64,000 nucleotides of DNA from Ruminococcus sp. XPD3002 (GTDB lineage Bacteria; Bacillota; Clostridia; Oscillospirales; Ruminococcaceae), in assembly GCA_900119535.1 (NCBI GenBank), contig FPJT01000005.1, forward strand, positions 151,095 to 215,094, in the 5' to 3' direction. The notes beneath the pieces were generated by a model that worked only from the letters and a program-made list of their open reading frames with translations, was not told the origin of the DNA and searched no databases. Positions within the stretch are counted from its first letter, which is position 1. Each line of letters begins with the position of its first letter. This document shows positions 50,140 to 58,882 of this stretch, one piece after another. The translations under genes and the position numbers were made by a program.

Positions 50140-50718
50140 CTTTCAGGTACTCCTCCATTATTTTAACTTTCTCATTAAGCGATTCCTTATCATTTATCAT
50201 TTCTTCTGTTAGACCGTATTTATCAAGACCTTCATAGTCACCTGATGTTAGTTTTTGTGCTATGTCTACCATTTCATCGTGATATAATTTATCCAAAAAT
50301 GGAAGAAGTATTTTTATATATTGACTATCACACATTAAATCAGAAAAATACCAATTCTTCATTTCTTGAATATTTAACATAGTACCTTCAAAATCATGTA
50401 CATTAATAGTAAATAACAAGTTGCTATCATGACTTTTGATTTTACATATATATTTATTAACTTCTTCATTTTTAACTTGATAACATCTAAAGCACGGCGA
50501 ATCACATATAGATAAAAAATCATTTTTTCTATTAAAAGACAATAACGATGTACTATATTTTGAGTTATCGTCATTTAGAATTATATCTTCAGTCCATATA
50601 GAGCGAATAATTGTAAATGAATCACCATACTCGGTTTTTATGTGGTATCTTATGCCAAAAAAACCAAAATAGAATAATACTTAAAAACGTTAATAATCCC
50701 ATTATTATGAAAATAGTT

Positions 50719-50927
50719 TTAATTGCTTTCCTCATTTATTTTCTCCTTTACGACTTGTATGAATACTTTCCATAATATATTGGATTCCTCAGCTGAAACA
50801 AATATATCCCCCTTTTTTGATGCAGCTCAATGCTATTATCAGTGTTTATCTTGATTTTGGATGTATCGACCTCTTCTCAGTCGGTAAGAGTATCACCGTC
50901 TGTGTCTATTCCATTATCAGGTGAAAG
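50719..50927 (-). pseudogene. Collapsed third toxin cassette (pre-toxin fragment fused to the last codons of a tip)
   Basis: Bases 50927-50822 repeat part of the pre-toxin segment (GIDTDGDTLTD, stop, EEVDTSKIKI...). Bases 50821-50719 then encode only the last codons of a tip related to the orphan tip B (DIFVSAEESNILWKVF ... KEKINEESN, stop). The about 340 residues expected in between are gone, so a deletion has collapsed the cassette. It lies directly before the frameshifted immunity copy. Confidence 0.75.
50822..50927 (-). repeat. Pre-toxin repeat, copy C (partial)
   Basis: 106 bp matching the upstream part of the 236-bp pre-toxin repeat and extending a few bases beyond it into GGTGAAAG, as in the full-length gene. 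It carries the same TGG-to-TGA change as copy B. Confidence 0.85.
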
Positions 50928-50939
50928 TCAATTTTAAGA

Positions 50940-50976
50940 CAGCACTCAAACTGAGCATAAAGCAGTTTGAGTGCTG
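50940..50976 (-). terminator. Terminator after immunity gene B
   Basis: CAGCACTCAAACTG (50940-50953) pairs perfectly with CAGTTTGAGTGCTG (50963-50976) around a 9-nt loop, directly after the 202-aa gene's stop codon. On the minus strand it is followed by TCTTAAAATTG. Confidence 0.7.
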
Positions 50977-50982
50977 ATCTTA

Positions 50983-51591
50983 TCAGTCAGTGTTTTCTTT
51001 CAGGTACTCCTCCATTATTTTAACTTTCTCATCAAGCGATTCCTTATCATTTATCATTTCTTCTGTTAGACCGTATTTATCAAGACCTTCATAGTCACCT
51101 GATGTTAGTTTTTGTGCTATGTCTACCATTTCATCGTGGTATAATTCATCTAAATAAGGCAGAATAATTTCCATGTAATGATAATCACAGAAGAAATCGT
51201 AAATGTAATGATTCTTGGCGTTAATAATTCTATACTTTATTAAATCTTTAATATTTTCATTTATACTAAAAAAACTATTATTTTTTTTCAACTTACAAAT
51301 GTATAAATTTTCTTTTTCATTTTTAATATTATAACATAAAAAAAACTTGGAGTTGCATATGCTTTTAAAATCCTCTTTTCCATTAAAAGATAATAAAGAC
51401 ATACAATAATTTGAATTGTCATCATTAATTATTATATCCTCAGTCCATATAGAGCGAATAATTGTAAATGAATCACCATACTCGGTTTTTATGTGGTATC
51501 TTATGCCAAAAAATGACCAAATTAGCAGAATAATAATTAAAAATACTAACAATACTGTTATTATGAAAATAGTTTTAATTGCTTTCTTCAT
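50983..51591 (-). CDS. Candidate immunity protein B (single-pass membrane protein)
   Basis: A 202-aa protein with an N-terminal membrane helix (KTIFIITVLLVFLIIILLIW) and an acidic outer domain ending EMVDIAQKLTSGDYEGLDKY then ...KVKIMEEYLKENTD. No family is recognised. It overlaps the 3' end of toxin tip B by 17 nt and starts after AAAGGAGA, so the two are translated together. The paralogue at 49994-50735 also follows the end of a related tip. The pairing, the membrane anchor facing outwards and the tight overlap argue for immunity to toxin B. Confidence 0.65.
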   Translation of the reverse strand: MKKAIKTIFIITVLLVFLIIILLIWSFFGIRYHIKTEYGDSFTIIRSIWTEDIIINDDNSNYCMSLLSFNGKEDFKSICNSKFFLCYNIKNEKENLYICKLKKNNSFFSINENIKDLIKYRIINAKNHYIYDFFCDYHYMEIILPYLDELYHDEMVDIAQKLTSGDYEGLDKYGLTEEMINDKESLDEKVKIMEEYLKENTD

Positions 51592-52672
51592 TTATTTTCT
51601 CCTTTATGACTCGCATGAATACTTTCCATAATATATTTGATTCATCAGTTGTAACAAATATATCTCCATTTCTTAATGCAAAGAAATGTAAGATTAAATG
51701 CTTAACAGGATCGTTTCCTCTTGTATAAGAATATACAAGGTCAGAAAATTCATTTATTCCACCAAAGCTATCAACAAAGTCAGTAAATCTGGTATCTGTA
51801 TGATAAGTATAATAGTTTTTTATCATATATGATAGTGTTTCCTTTTGGGAATAGGTATTATGTATGTTTTGAGCATCTATATCAGCTAATAAATCTTGTA
51901 ATGTTAATTTTAATGGAGTATTAATGCTAATCTCTCCAACAATTAATTTATAAAAACTATCTTCAATAAGCCGAGGCTCATATTCAGTGCTATTTGCAAA
52001 AATTCTTAAATCTTGTATAGCAGATTGTAAATCTCCAGCCCAACCTGATAGTGGCGGTTCTATTGTATCCTTTTTTCCGAATAACAAAAAAAGTGATATT
52101 TCATCATGACCTTGTCCGCCTAATGTAGCTAACATATGTAATAAATCGATTTCTTGGTCGGTTTTATCTTTGAAAAGCTTTAATTCAGGTGATTTATATT
52201 TTCTGCCATTATACATACGAAAATATTCTAATATTGAGCTGTCTTTCTCACAGATGTAATTTTTAACTAACGGAAAATCTGTACCGTCTGTAACTGTCCA
52301 TTTTACACCATTAGCAGTGTTCCCTTCCCAGCCATAATAAAGATTTCTTATGATATTTATTGATATTATCGAAGTTTCAGTATTAATTATTTCTGTTATT
52401 ATATCCTGCATAGCATTGTCATAATTATTGTAATCACTATTTATTAGATACTTCTTATAGTCATCGATATATTTTTCCATCAATTCAAGCTTTTGAAGCA
52501 ACTCATGTAAGAATATTTTCAACGGCTCAAGATCTTCATTATCCGGAATATCATCCCCATCCGAATCCATCATAGTAGGATCGGATATGATAGGCAGATA
52601 CAGTCGTGGAGCATTATCTCTGGTTAAGAAGTTATAATCTGCGCTGTTAAATCGAGAAAGATGCTCCACCAT
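51575..52672 (-). CDS. Orphan polymorphic toxin tip B
   Basis: A 365-aa frame whose first about 40 residues (MVEHLSRFNSADYNFLTRDN ... LPIISDPTMMDSDGDDIPDN) duplicate the pre-toxin segment of the full toxin at 53324-56905. The rest is unrelated to that toxin's tip: a helical stretch, then HMLATLGGQGHDEISLFLLF and GWAGDLQSAIQDLRIFAN, and a C-terminus ...FVTTDESNILWKVF. No signal peptide and no convincing ribosome binding site are present, and the homologous upstream codons contain a TGA. It is best explained as a silent cassette that can recombine into the full gene. The toxic activity is unknown. Confidence 0.72.
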   Translation of the reverse strand: MVEHLSRFNSADYNFLTRDNAPRLYLPIISDPTMMDSDGDDIPDNEDLEPLKIFLHELLQKLELMEKYIDDYKKYLINSDYNNYDNAMQDIITEIINTETSIISINIIRNLYYGWEGNTANGVKWTVTDGTDFPLVKNYICEKDSSILEYFRMYNGRKYKSPELKLFKDKTDQEIDLLHMLATLGGQGHDEISLFLLFGKKDTIEPPLSGWAGDLQSAIQDLRIFANSTEYEPRLIEDSFYKLIVGEISINTPLKLTLQDLLADIDAQNIHNTYSQKETLSYMIKNYYTYHTDTRFTDFVDSFGGINEFSDLVYSYTRGNDPVKHLILHFFALRNGDIFVTTDESNILWKVFMRVIKEKINEESN

Positions 52673-52787
52673 AGCGGCTATTGTAAATGTGGGCAGCTCA
52701 ATGCTATTATCAGTGTTTATCTTGATTTTGGTTGTATCAACTTCTTCTCAGTCGGTAAGAGTATCGCCGTCTGTGTCTATTCCATTA
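52552..52787 (-). repeat. Pre-toxin repeat, copy B
   Basis: A 236-bp segment nearly identical to 54223-54458 in the full-length toxin gene. The TGG of DWEE is TGA here (52750-52748), closing the frame upstream of MVEHLS. Confidence 0.92.
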
Positions 52788-52797
52788 GCATGACACA

Positions 52798-53310
52798 TTA
52801 ATCATCTACGTAACCAATATACTTAATACCATTGTATTCTACATTGTTATTTGCATCATATGTTACGCCTAAATCACATATTTGTATATATGTAATACCT
52901 ATCATATTTGAATTATTAGCATTTGTAAGCCATCCAGTAAAGCCAATTTTAAATGATGAACCTTTATCAGTAATGATGTTATCGGTAGACGCTCCATATG
53001 ATTTGTTATCGCTATTGCCTATAGTCCTTGAAATAGGTTCATCATAAGAAATTATGTTACCATTTATAAAGTCAAAAGCTTCATTTATTTCCTGATCAAT
53101 GTTATTGGTTTTTTCTATAGTATAGTTGCTAAACAATTTTTTCAATTCTTCTTTATCATCATTAATAAAACATTCTACTACTTTGGTTTGTAGTTCTTTG
53201 GCTAATTGATCCGGAGTTTTATCCTCTTTTTTATTATTACATGAGCAATTTATAAGAAGCATGGATGTTATTAAAATTATAAAAAGAAAATGATTGCGTT
53301 TATATTTCAT
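52798..53310 (-). CDS. Candidate immunity lipoprotein A (DUF5104-like)
   Basis: A 170-aa lipoprotein: FLFIILITSMLLINCSCNNK contains the lipobox, with lipid attachment at one of the two Cys residues near 22-24. The mature domain (LAKELQTKVVECFINDDKEE LKK..., then NIDQEINEAFDFINGNIISYD) follows the DUF5104 pattern as I remember it. It starts 13 bp after the stop of the toxin gene, whose tip looks like DUF4474. A surface-anchored lipoprotein next to a secreted toxin fits an immunity role. Family naming is from memory and should be verified. Confidence 0.68.
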   Translation of the reverse strand: MKYKRNHFLFIILITSMLLINCSCNNKKEDKTPDQLAKELQTKVVECFINDDKEELKKLFSNYTIEKTNNIDQEINEAFDFINGNIISYDEPISRTIGNSDNKSYGASTDNIITDKGSSFKIGFTGWLTNANNSNMIGITYIQICDLGVTYDANNNVEYNGIKYIGYVDD

Positions 53311-53323
53311 ATTGTTTCTCCTT

Positions 53324-56300
53324 TTAATTATACCATTGTAACCATATCATTTTTGAATTTACATCATAAATTATGTTTTTTTGCGATATATATCCAAGAT
53401 ATTCTACATTTCTACTATCTATTATTCCGTTAAATAAATCTTCATGTTCGCTTAAATCAATAGATGCAACTACAACCATGTTTTGTGGTTGTGGTTCAAT
53501 ATAATTAATATTAAATCCAGTAATCCACCATTGATTTTCTTCAGGTATCCAATTAAATATATTATCATATATTCCATTGCCGTTATAGTTATACAAACTC
53601 AATGTCATAGGAACTTCAAAATCAATAGAGCTGTATTGATTAGTTTCATAATAATTATCATCAAATTTATATATACCAACTTCCGCTCCACTTTTTAGAC
53701 TCCAATAGTCACCTTTCCATACCCAAATAGCATATAGTTCATTTTTAATTTTAAAATCAATTCTTCCAAAATACATGGTAGAACCTATTTTAAATATTTC
53801 ATCATATAAATCATTATATCCAAAATTTCTTTGCCATGTTTCGGGCTTAGAATGATAAGCAACATTGTTTTCATCATATAAAAAGTTTAATAGATCAGCA
53901 CTTAATTCATCAGTATTATTAAAAGCATATTTTAAATAAATCGCAATGTTTTTTAAAGCATCTTCGTTATTGTTAATACTTGTGCGATATTTTAATAGAT
54001 TTTTTACCAAGAAATCAGCTAATTCTTGGTTGATTTTTACATCTGTATTATTATTTTCACAATTGTAATAATGGCATATATTACTATTATCAATTTGCTT
54101 TATTTGTGTATTCCATAAATTAAATAATCCAGTATATAATAATGGCTCTGGATCTTTGGGAGCAACTTGACGTTTTATATTTACGTCATATATATAATCA
54201 ATACTTGAACCGTCTAATAGTCCATCCCCATCCGAATCAATCATAGTAGGATCGGATATGATAGGCAGATACAGTCGTGGAGCATTATCTCTGGTTAAGA
54301 AGTTATAATCTGCGCTGTTAAATCGAGAAAGATGCTCCACCATAGCGGCTATTGTAAATGTGGGCAGCTCAATGCTATTATCAGTGTTTATCTTGATTTT
54401 GGTTGTATCGACCTCTTCCCAGTCGGTAAGAGTATCGCCGTCTGTGTCTATTCCATTATCAGGTGAAAGAGTACCTTTAAGTGTTATTTTCTTCCACCTT
54501 GTCGGCACGATTATATCAAATGAATTATCCTCTTTTGGTGCTGTAACTCCATAAAGATGTTCAACATGTTTTATAAGGCAATCTCTCAGAGCCTCATAGT
54601 TACTATCATTTGAAGTGTCTAATGCTGTTTCAGTTGGCGCAAACTCCTTCTCTTCATCTTGAGCATTTTCATATATTTCTTTAATATCAAAAAAATAAGG
54701 AGAATCGCGTTTAAAATCCTCTTTATTCAGATACACACGTGAACAATAGGTTTTTACGGTTTGCCATTTTGACCAATACAAAGCATCATCAAAGAAATAA
54801 CCATTACTTATTTGAGGAGAAAAAACTGTATAACTGTTGGTGAAAAGGCAAGCAAACGTATTAGGATGCTTTAAAACTTCACATTTGATTTCAGCCATCA
54901 TATACGCATTTTTTCTGTTTGCTTCACTCAAAGTGGCTCTATATTGAATAGTATCTAAATTACTGCACAGCTCATTATAGTCTGTAAAATAGTTTTCTCC
55001 TTTGGAATTAAGCATGGGAGAAGCTGTTATATCAGTGTATGTCAAGACTTGTACATGTACATCCAGTGCTTTATATTTATCAAAAGCATATTTACTGAGT
55101 GATTTTATAGTGTTGATCTCAGAATTAAGCTTTTGTTCATATGATGCAGCAGTTTCTACAGGAATATAGTTTGTCTGAAGCATAAACAACAGATATAAAG
55201 GCTCAGTATTTTTAGGAGCTGCTGCCATTATTTGTATATTTGACATCTGATTAAGCGATATAGCAGGATCAACTGATTCAGGCATTTCCACACCAAGTTC
55301 ATTCAGCCATATCTCCATATCCATGATACAATATGTTCCAAGCTCATCCACTTCCGCATAAAGCTGTTTATTATCCTCACTGAATTTTGTCTCGACAGGA
55401 ATCAACATTCTTTCTTCTTCATCGAATTTGAATACATTGAGTCGTCTGATTCCCTGTAATTCGGAAAGTGATGAATATTTATCAAGTGTATTTTCTGTAG
55501 CTCTTTCCTTAATATCATATCTTAAGACGATATCTTCGGGATCACAATTATCGGAAAGTGATATATCAAGACTGGCTCCTATCATCGCGTCATTGCTTAT
55601 AACGTTGGAATATCCACTGTTTGAAACACTTATTTCTTTTTCAATATCTCTGTTTGTTTTCATCTCTATAGACAGAGTATATGGACTTTCCTCTGTGTTA
55701 AAAGCAGAAAGAATTCCATTATCTGCTGTAATAACCTGAGATATCTTATATTCTCCGTCAGGAATACCATAAGTCAGAGCATTATTTGGATCAAGACCAA
55801 GCTTTACCTCAGAACCGTCATCAATACTGTCGTTATCACTGTCAGCAACGAGCGGATCTGTGTTATATATAAATATCTCATCATAATCAGTAAGCCCGTC
55901 CAAGTCCGTATCAGAGTCACGCGGATCGGTTCCTCTTGCTATTTCATCTATATTACAGAGTCCGTCCTCATCGCAGTCTGCATCAGAGTCTGAAATTCCT
56001 TCGTGAACTGAATCATATATTGTAGGATCTGTTCCAGTAATAAAGAATTCCTCATAGTCAGTTAATTCGTCACCATCAGTATCAGAATCTTCAATGTCAG
56101 TGCCTAATTTCGTTTCAAATATATCTGGAAGTCCATCTTTATCGCTATCATTCAATTCCGTATCGTATTCAGTTTCTTCCGATTCAAGTCCTATAAACTC
56201 GCCCATCTGAATATTATAATTTGCATTGAAATTCGGACAGGATATATTTATTTTGTCTGCAATAATAATGACACTATTCATATTCAGATTCATTGCTGAT

Positions 56301-56905
56301 ATATTTACGCATCCGTAAGGGGCATATACTATACCATTGAGATTAACGTTATCAGTATTGATGATAATATCTCCTGTTTGTGAGGATATAGCTGAGTGCT
56401 GTGTATTTTCGACGTTTCCGCTCAGATTAACATCATTAAGTGCTTTTAATCCGCTTGAAATATTTATATTTCCCTTTAAAGTGATATCTCCTTCTGCTTC
56501 AATCGGAGTATTAATGTTTATATTTGTTTCCTCACAGAAATAGTCTTCAGAGTATGTTGCTGTTGCAGATGTATCAAAATAAGCTGTATCAAGCTTATTA
56601 AAGAAATAAATTATTGGTTCATCAACATTTTCAGCCTTGATTCCATTAATATTGAAATTACCAGCTGTTGTAGTTATTGTACCATTTGTTGCTATATTTC
56701 CGTTAATACACACATTATTGGAATTGATGTTTATTGCTCCTTCATCTGATGATCCTGCGAATAAGGTATAAGGATATTTTTCTGTAATAATTTCTTCTGC
56801 CTGAACTGACGTGAAAGGAACTGAACTTGATGTTATAGCTACACCAAGGACGGTTGAAATAAACTGTTTGATTACTTTTTCATCGAATGTCTCCCTATAT
56901 AACAA
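53324..56905 (-). CDS. Large secreted polymorphic toxin with calcium-binding repeats and DUF4474-like tip
   Basis: A 1193-aa frame. A signal-peptide-like start (STVLGVAITSSSVPFTSVQA) is followed by a beta-helix-like region (repeated NINS/NGNI turns, about residues 50-240), then thrombospondin type 3-like Ca-binding repeats (DSDKDGLPDIFETKLGTDIE; DSDTDGDELTDYEEFFITGT; about 250-375). A middle domain with a vWA-like opening follows (EPLYLLFMLQTNYIPVETAA). The pre-toxin segment (MVEHLSRFNSADYNFLTRDN) leads to a tip beginning about residue 900 whose KPETWQRNFGYNDLYDEIF and WKGDYWSLKSGAEVGIYKF pattern resembles DUF4474. The open frame starts at a TTG without binding site; the ATG with AGGGAG at 56883 is out of frame by one A. 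Confidence 0.78.
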   Translation of the reverse strand: MLYRETFDEKVIKQFISTVLGVAITSSSVPFTSVQAEEIITEKYPYTLFAGSSDEGAININSNNVCINGNIATNGTITTTAGNFNINGIKAENVDEPIIYFFNKLDTAYFDTSATATYSEDYFCEETNININTPIEAEGDITLKGNINISSGLKALNDVNLSGNVENTQHSAISSQTGDIIINTDNVNLNGIVYAPYGCVNISAMNLNMNSVIIIADKINISCPNFNANYNIQMGEFIGLESEETEYDTELNDSDKDGLPDIFETKLGTDIEDSDTDGDELTDYEEFFITGTDPTIYDSVHEGISDSDADCDEDGLCNIDEIARGTDPRDSDTDLDGLTDYDEIFIYNTDPLVADSDNDSIDDGSEVKLGLDPNNALTYGIPDGEYKISQVITADNGILSAFNTEESPYTLSIEMKTNRDIEKEISVSNSGYSNVISNDAMIGASLDISLSDNCDPEDIVLRYDIKERATENTLDKYSSLSELQGIRRLNVFKFDEEERMLIPVETKFSEDNKQLYAEVDELGTYCIMDMEIWLNELGVEMPESVDPAISLNQMSNIQIMAAAPKNTEPLYLLFMLQTNYIPVETAASYEQKLNSEINTIKSLSKYAFDKYKALDVHVQVLTYTDITASPMLNSKGENYFTDYNELCSNLDTIQYRATLSEANRKNAYMMAEIKCEVLKHPNTFACLFTNSYTVFSPQISNGYFFDDALYWSKWQTVKTYCSRVYLNKEDFKRDSPYFFDIKEIYENAQDEEKEFAPTETALDTSNDSNYEALRDCLIKHVEHLYGVTAPKEDNSFDIIVPTRWKKITLKGTLSPDNGIDTDGDTLTDWEEVDTTKIKINTDNSIELPTFTIAAMVEHLSRFNSADYNFLTRDNAPRLYLPIISDPTMIDSDGDGLLDGSSIDYIYDVNIKRQVAPKDPEPLLYTGLFNLWNTQIKQIDNSNICHYYNCENNNTDVKINQELADFLVKNLLKYRTSINNNEDALKNIAIYLKYAFNNTDELSADLLNFLYDENNVAYHSKPETWQRNFGYNDLYDEIFKIGSTMYFGRIDFKIKNELYAIWVWKGDYWSLKSGAEVGIYKFDDNYYETNQYSSIDFEVPMTLSLYNYNGNGIYDNIFNWIPEENQWWITGFNINYIEPQPQNMVVVASIDLSEHEDLFNGIIDSRNVEYLGYISQKNIIYDVNSKMIWLQWYN
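54223..54458 (-). repeat. Pre-toxin repeat, copy A (in the full toxin)
   Basis: The 236-bp segment encoding NGIDTDGDTLTDWEEVDTTK through SDPTMIDSDGDG, intact here and repeated at 52552-52787 and partly at 50822-50927. It marks the point where toxin tips diverge. Confidence 0.92.
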
Positions 56906-57057
56906 TTTTTTATAATTCTATATTATACAATACAGAACACATAAATTCAATATATAAAATCTTAATAATAAGACGGTTTAAAAAATTAATATGATTTGCC
57001 GTTTGATTAATTATTAGTATAACAGTCTTGATCAAACCTAAAAGCTATGATAATAAG

Positions 57058-57093
57058 CCGCCTGAATAACGGTGAGATCCGATACTCAGGCGG
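57058..57093. terminator. Hairpin downstream of the dockerin/LRR gene
   Basis: CCGCCTGA (57058-57065) pairs with TCAGGCGG (57086-57093) around a 20-nt loop. T-rich sequence follows at 57107. The 56906-57238 gap otherwise holds only the promoter side of the toxin gene and the 58-bp repeat. Confidence 0.5.
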
Positions 57094-57113
57094 TTGATAA
57101 CCGGTATTTTTTT

Positions 57114-57171
57114 AGTGCCAAGTCCCCATAAAGGGGACTTGGTTTTATAATAGTAAATGAAGTTTCACCAT
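57114..57171. repeat. 58-bp direct repeat, right copy
   Basis: Matches 50082-50139 at 57 of 58 positions in the same orientation. Here the hairpin CCAAGTCCCC/GGGGACTTGG with an ATAAA loop is perfect. Together the two copies bracket the toxin locus. Confidence 0.9.
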
Positions 57172-57238
57172 GGAGTGTTACATAATAAAGCTATCCGGCT
57201 CAAAAAGAATCAGGAGGCTTTTATAATTCTTAGAAGTC

Positions 57239-58843
57239 TTACTCGCTTAATATCTTTTTTCTCATGGATATCATATCATAGGCATCAACTGAGCTGTCGC
57301 TGTTGAGATCGGCGGCGTTCCAGTCGACAAGAATAGAATTCTTCTTTGCATGAAGGAAGCTTTTGAGTACAACTGCATCTGCGATATTTATGTCTCCGTC
57401 ATTGTTGATATCACCCTTTTCACCATCAAGAACAACGAAAGTCATATCGTGGGCATTTGCATAACGCTCTATCTCTGTATTGCTGAACCCCTTGATAATA
57501 CAGTCTTTTTCAGCGATCAGTACCGCATTCTGATCTGCAAGTGAATCGATCTTTTCACCGCCGACATAAGTATAGGCGGGAACTGTACCAATCAGACCGG
57601 AGAGCTTCAGAGCGCTTGTGAAGGTAAGCTCCTTTACTGCCGTGCCGATAAACGCGCCTTGTCCGATAGCTTCAAGCTCCTTCGGAAGAGTAACATTCTT
57701 CAGTGCGGGAAGGTTGCGGCTGAACGCATAGGATGATATACGCTTAGCTCCCTTGATATTCAGTGTTTCAAGGGCTTCACACTCAGAGATAGCTCCTGCA
57801 TAGATCTCCTTTACGTTTATATCCGCTTTTTTTAGCTCCGGACAGCTTAGAATACTTCCGCCTGTAAGTGACATCTCCGGTGAATCAATAACTATCTCTT
57901 CAAGATAGGGCATATCCTTGATACCACTGATACAACGTATATTTTCGGGAACAACGATGCGTGTAACACCTGTAAATGACAGCGCCTGGAATACACCTAC
58001 GACAGGATGTCCGTCAAGCTCTGCGGGGAATGTGATCGTTTCATCTATCTTATCCTCTTCAAATTTTGGAAGAGTAGAGTCTACGATAACTGCGTTTCCG
58101 TCCGGAAGAAGAGCGTACACCCATATATCTGAGGTATATGTCTCATATTCGGCTTCTTCGGTAATATAGTAAGGTTCAGCCACGATATAGCCGCCGTCAG
58201 CAGCCTTGAAAACACGTGGATTGCTTTCGCTCACACCCTCGGGGAGTTCATCGGTGAAAACTACCTTAACTACCTCATAGCTGCAATCGTTATTCACGAT
58301 AACGCGCTCTGTTCCTTCATCATTGAGCCAGTATTCACCTATTCTACTTGCTCCGTTAAGATTTGCCGGATCAACGTAACCTATATCAGATACAATATAC
58401 GGAATGTCCGTGCGAACGCTGTAAAATGCCGGCGCAGGTGTAGTGATATTGATGCTGGGATCGGGATCATCCAGTGAAATTCTACCCACAGGCTTGCCCT
58501 GAAGCTCAAATCTCGCACGGGAACATATTGTGCTTGCAGTGCTTGAACGCTCTGTCGTATAGACGTATTTGCAGAGCTCCTTCTGCTCCTCGGAGAGGGA
58601 GTCATAGTCGCGAATCTCAAGGCTGTAGCGCACAAAGTCGTCAAAGAGCGACATATCCACCTCTGTTTCCGGTGCGGGGTTTACATAGTGCTCGGTTATG
58701 TACTCCTCTGTACCTTCAAAAATACGGAGATTACGATCGGGATCGTATGAAGAATAATAATCACCTGCACTCGCCGTCATACTTCCTGCGGGAAGCATTG
58801 CTGCAGCCATCATAGCCGCAATAATTCTGTTTGTCTTTTTCAT
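57239..58843 (-). CDS. Secreted leucine-rich-repeat (BspA-like) protein with dockerin
   Basis: A 534-aa protein. Signal peptide MKKTNRIIAAMMAAAMLPAG...ASAGD. An N-terminal region of unknown fold (about residues 30-240) precedes BspA-type LRR_5 repeats (about 270-430: LSFTGVTRIVVPENIRCISG; YLEEIVIDSPE; ALETLNIKGAKRISSYAFSR; ALKNVTLPKELEAIGQGAF). The C-terminal dockerin has loops GDINNDGDINIADAVVLKSF and ADLNSDSSVDAYDMISMRKK, both with intact Asp/Asn ligands. AAAGGAGG precedes the ATG. LRR-dockerin proteins are known in ruminococci and may act in adhesion or protein-protein contacts on the cell surface. Confidence 0.88.
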   Translation of the reverse strand: MKKTNRIIAAMMAAAMLPAGSMTASAGDYYSSYDPDRNLRIFEGTEEYITEHYVNPAPETEVDMSLFDDFVRYSLEIRDYDSLSEEQKELCKYVYTTERSSTASTICSRARFELQGKPVGRISLDDPDPSINITTPAPAFYSVRTDIPYIVSDIGYVDPANLNGASRIGEYWLNDEGTERVIVNNDCSYEVVKVVFTDELPEGVSESNPRVFKAADGGYIVAEPYYITEEAEYETYTSDIWVYALLPDGNAVIVDSTLPKFEEDKIDETITFPAELDGHPVVGVFQALSFTGVTRIVVPENIRCISGIKDMPYLEEIVIDSPEMSLTGGSILSCPELKKADINVKEIYAGAISECEALETLNIKGAKRISSYAFSRNLPALKNVTLPKELEAIGQGAFIGTAVKELTFTSALKLSGLIGTVPAYTYVGGEKIDSLADQNAVLIAEKDCIIKGFSNTEIERYANAHDMTFVVLDGEKGDINNDGDINIADAVVLKSFLHAKKNSILVDWNAADLNSDSSVDAYDMISMRKKILSE

Positions 58844-58882
58844 GTTTTTTCCTCCTTTTATTTAATTTGTAAATGTAACAGT

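Larger units (their letters stand above)
49994..50735 (-). pseudogene. Frameshifted third immunity-like membrane protein
   Basis: This is a near copy of the 202-aa immunity candidate at 50983-51591. It starts MRKAIKTIFIIMGLLTFLSI after AAAGGAGA, but 2 nt are missing around a T7 tract and the frame ends at ...PHKNRVW. The other frame continues as homologous sequence (EYGDSFTIIRSIWTEDII ... EMVDIAQKLTSGDYEGLDKY ... EKVKIMEEYLK). After LK the homology stops and the frame runs through the 58-bp direct repeat, giving an unrelated C-terminus. It is therefore broken at both ends, although the T-tract leaves phase variation possible. Confidence 0.8.

Noticed and set aside
52720-52740. GTTGATACAACCAAAATCAAG in pre-toxin copy B as an ICE palindrome
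   Set aside because: The left arm matches by chance (VDTTKIK codons); the other copies read GTCGATACA and the right arm is not ATCAAC.
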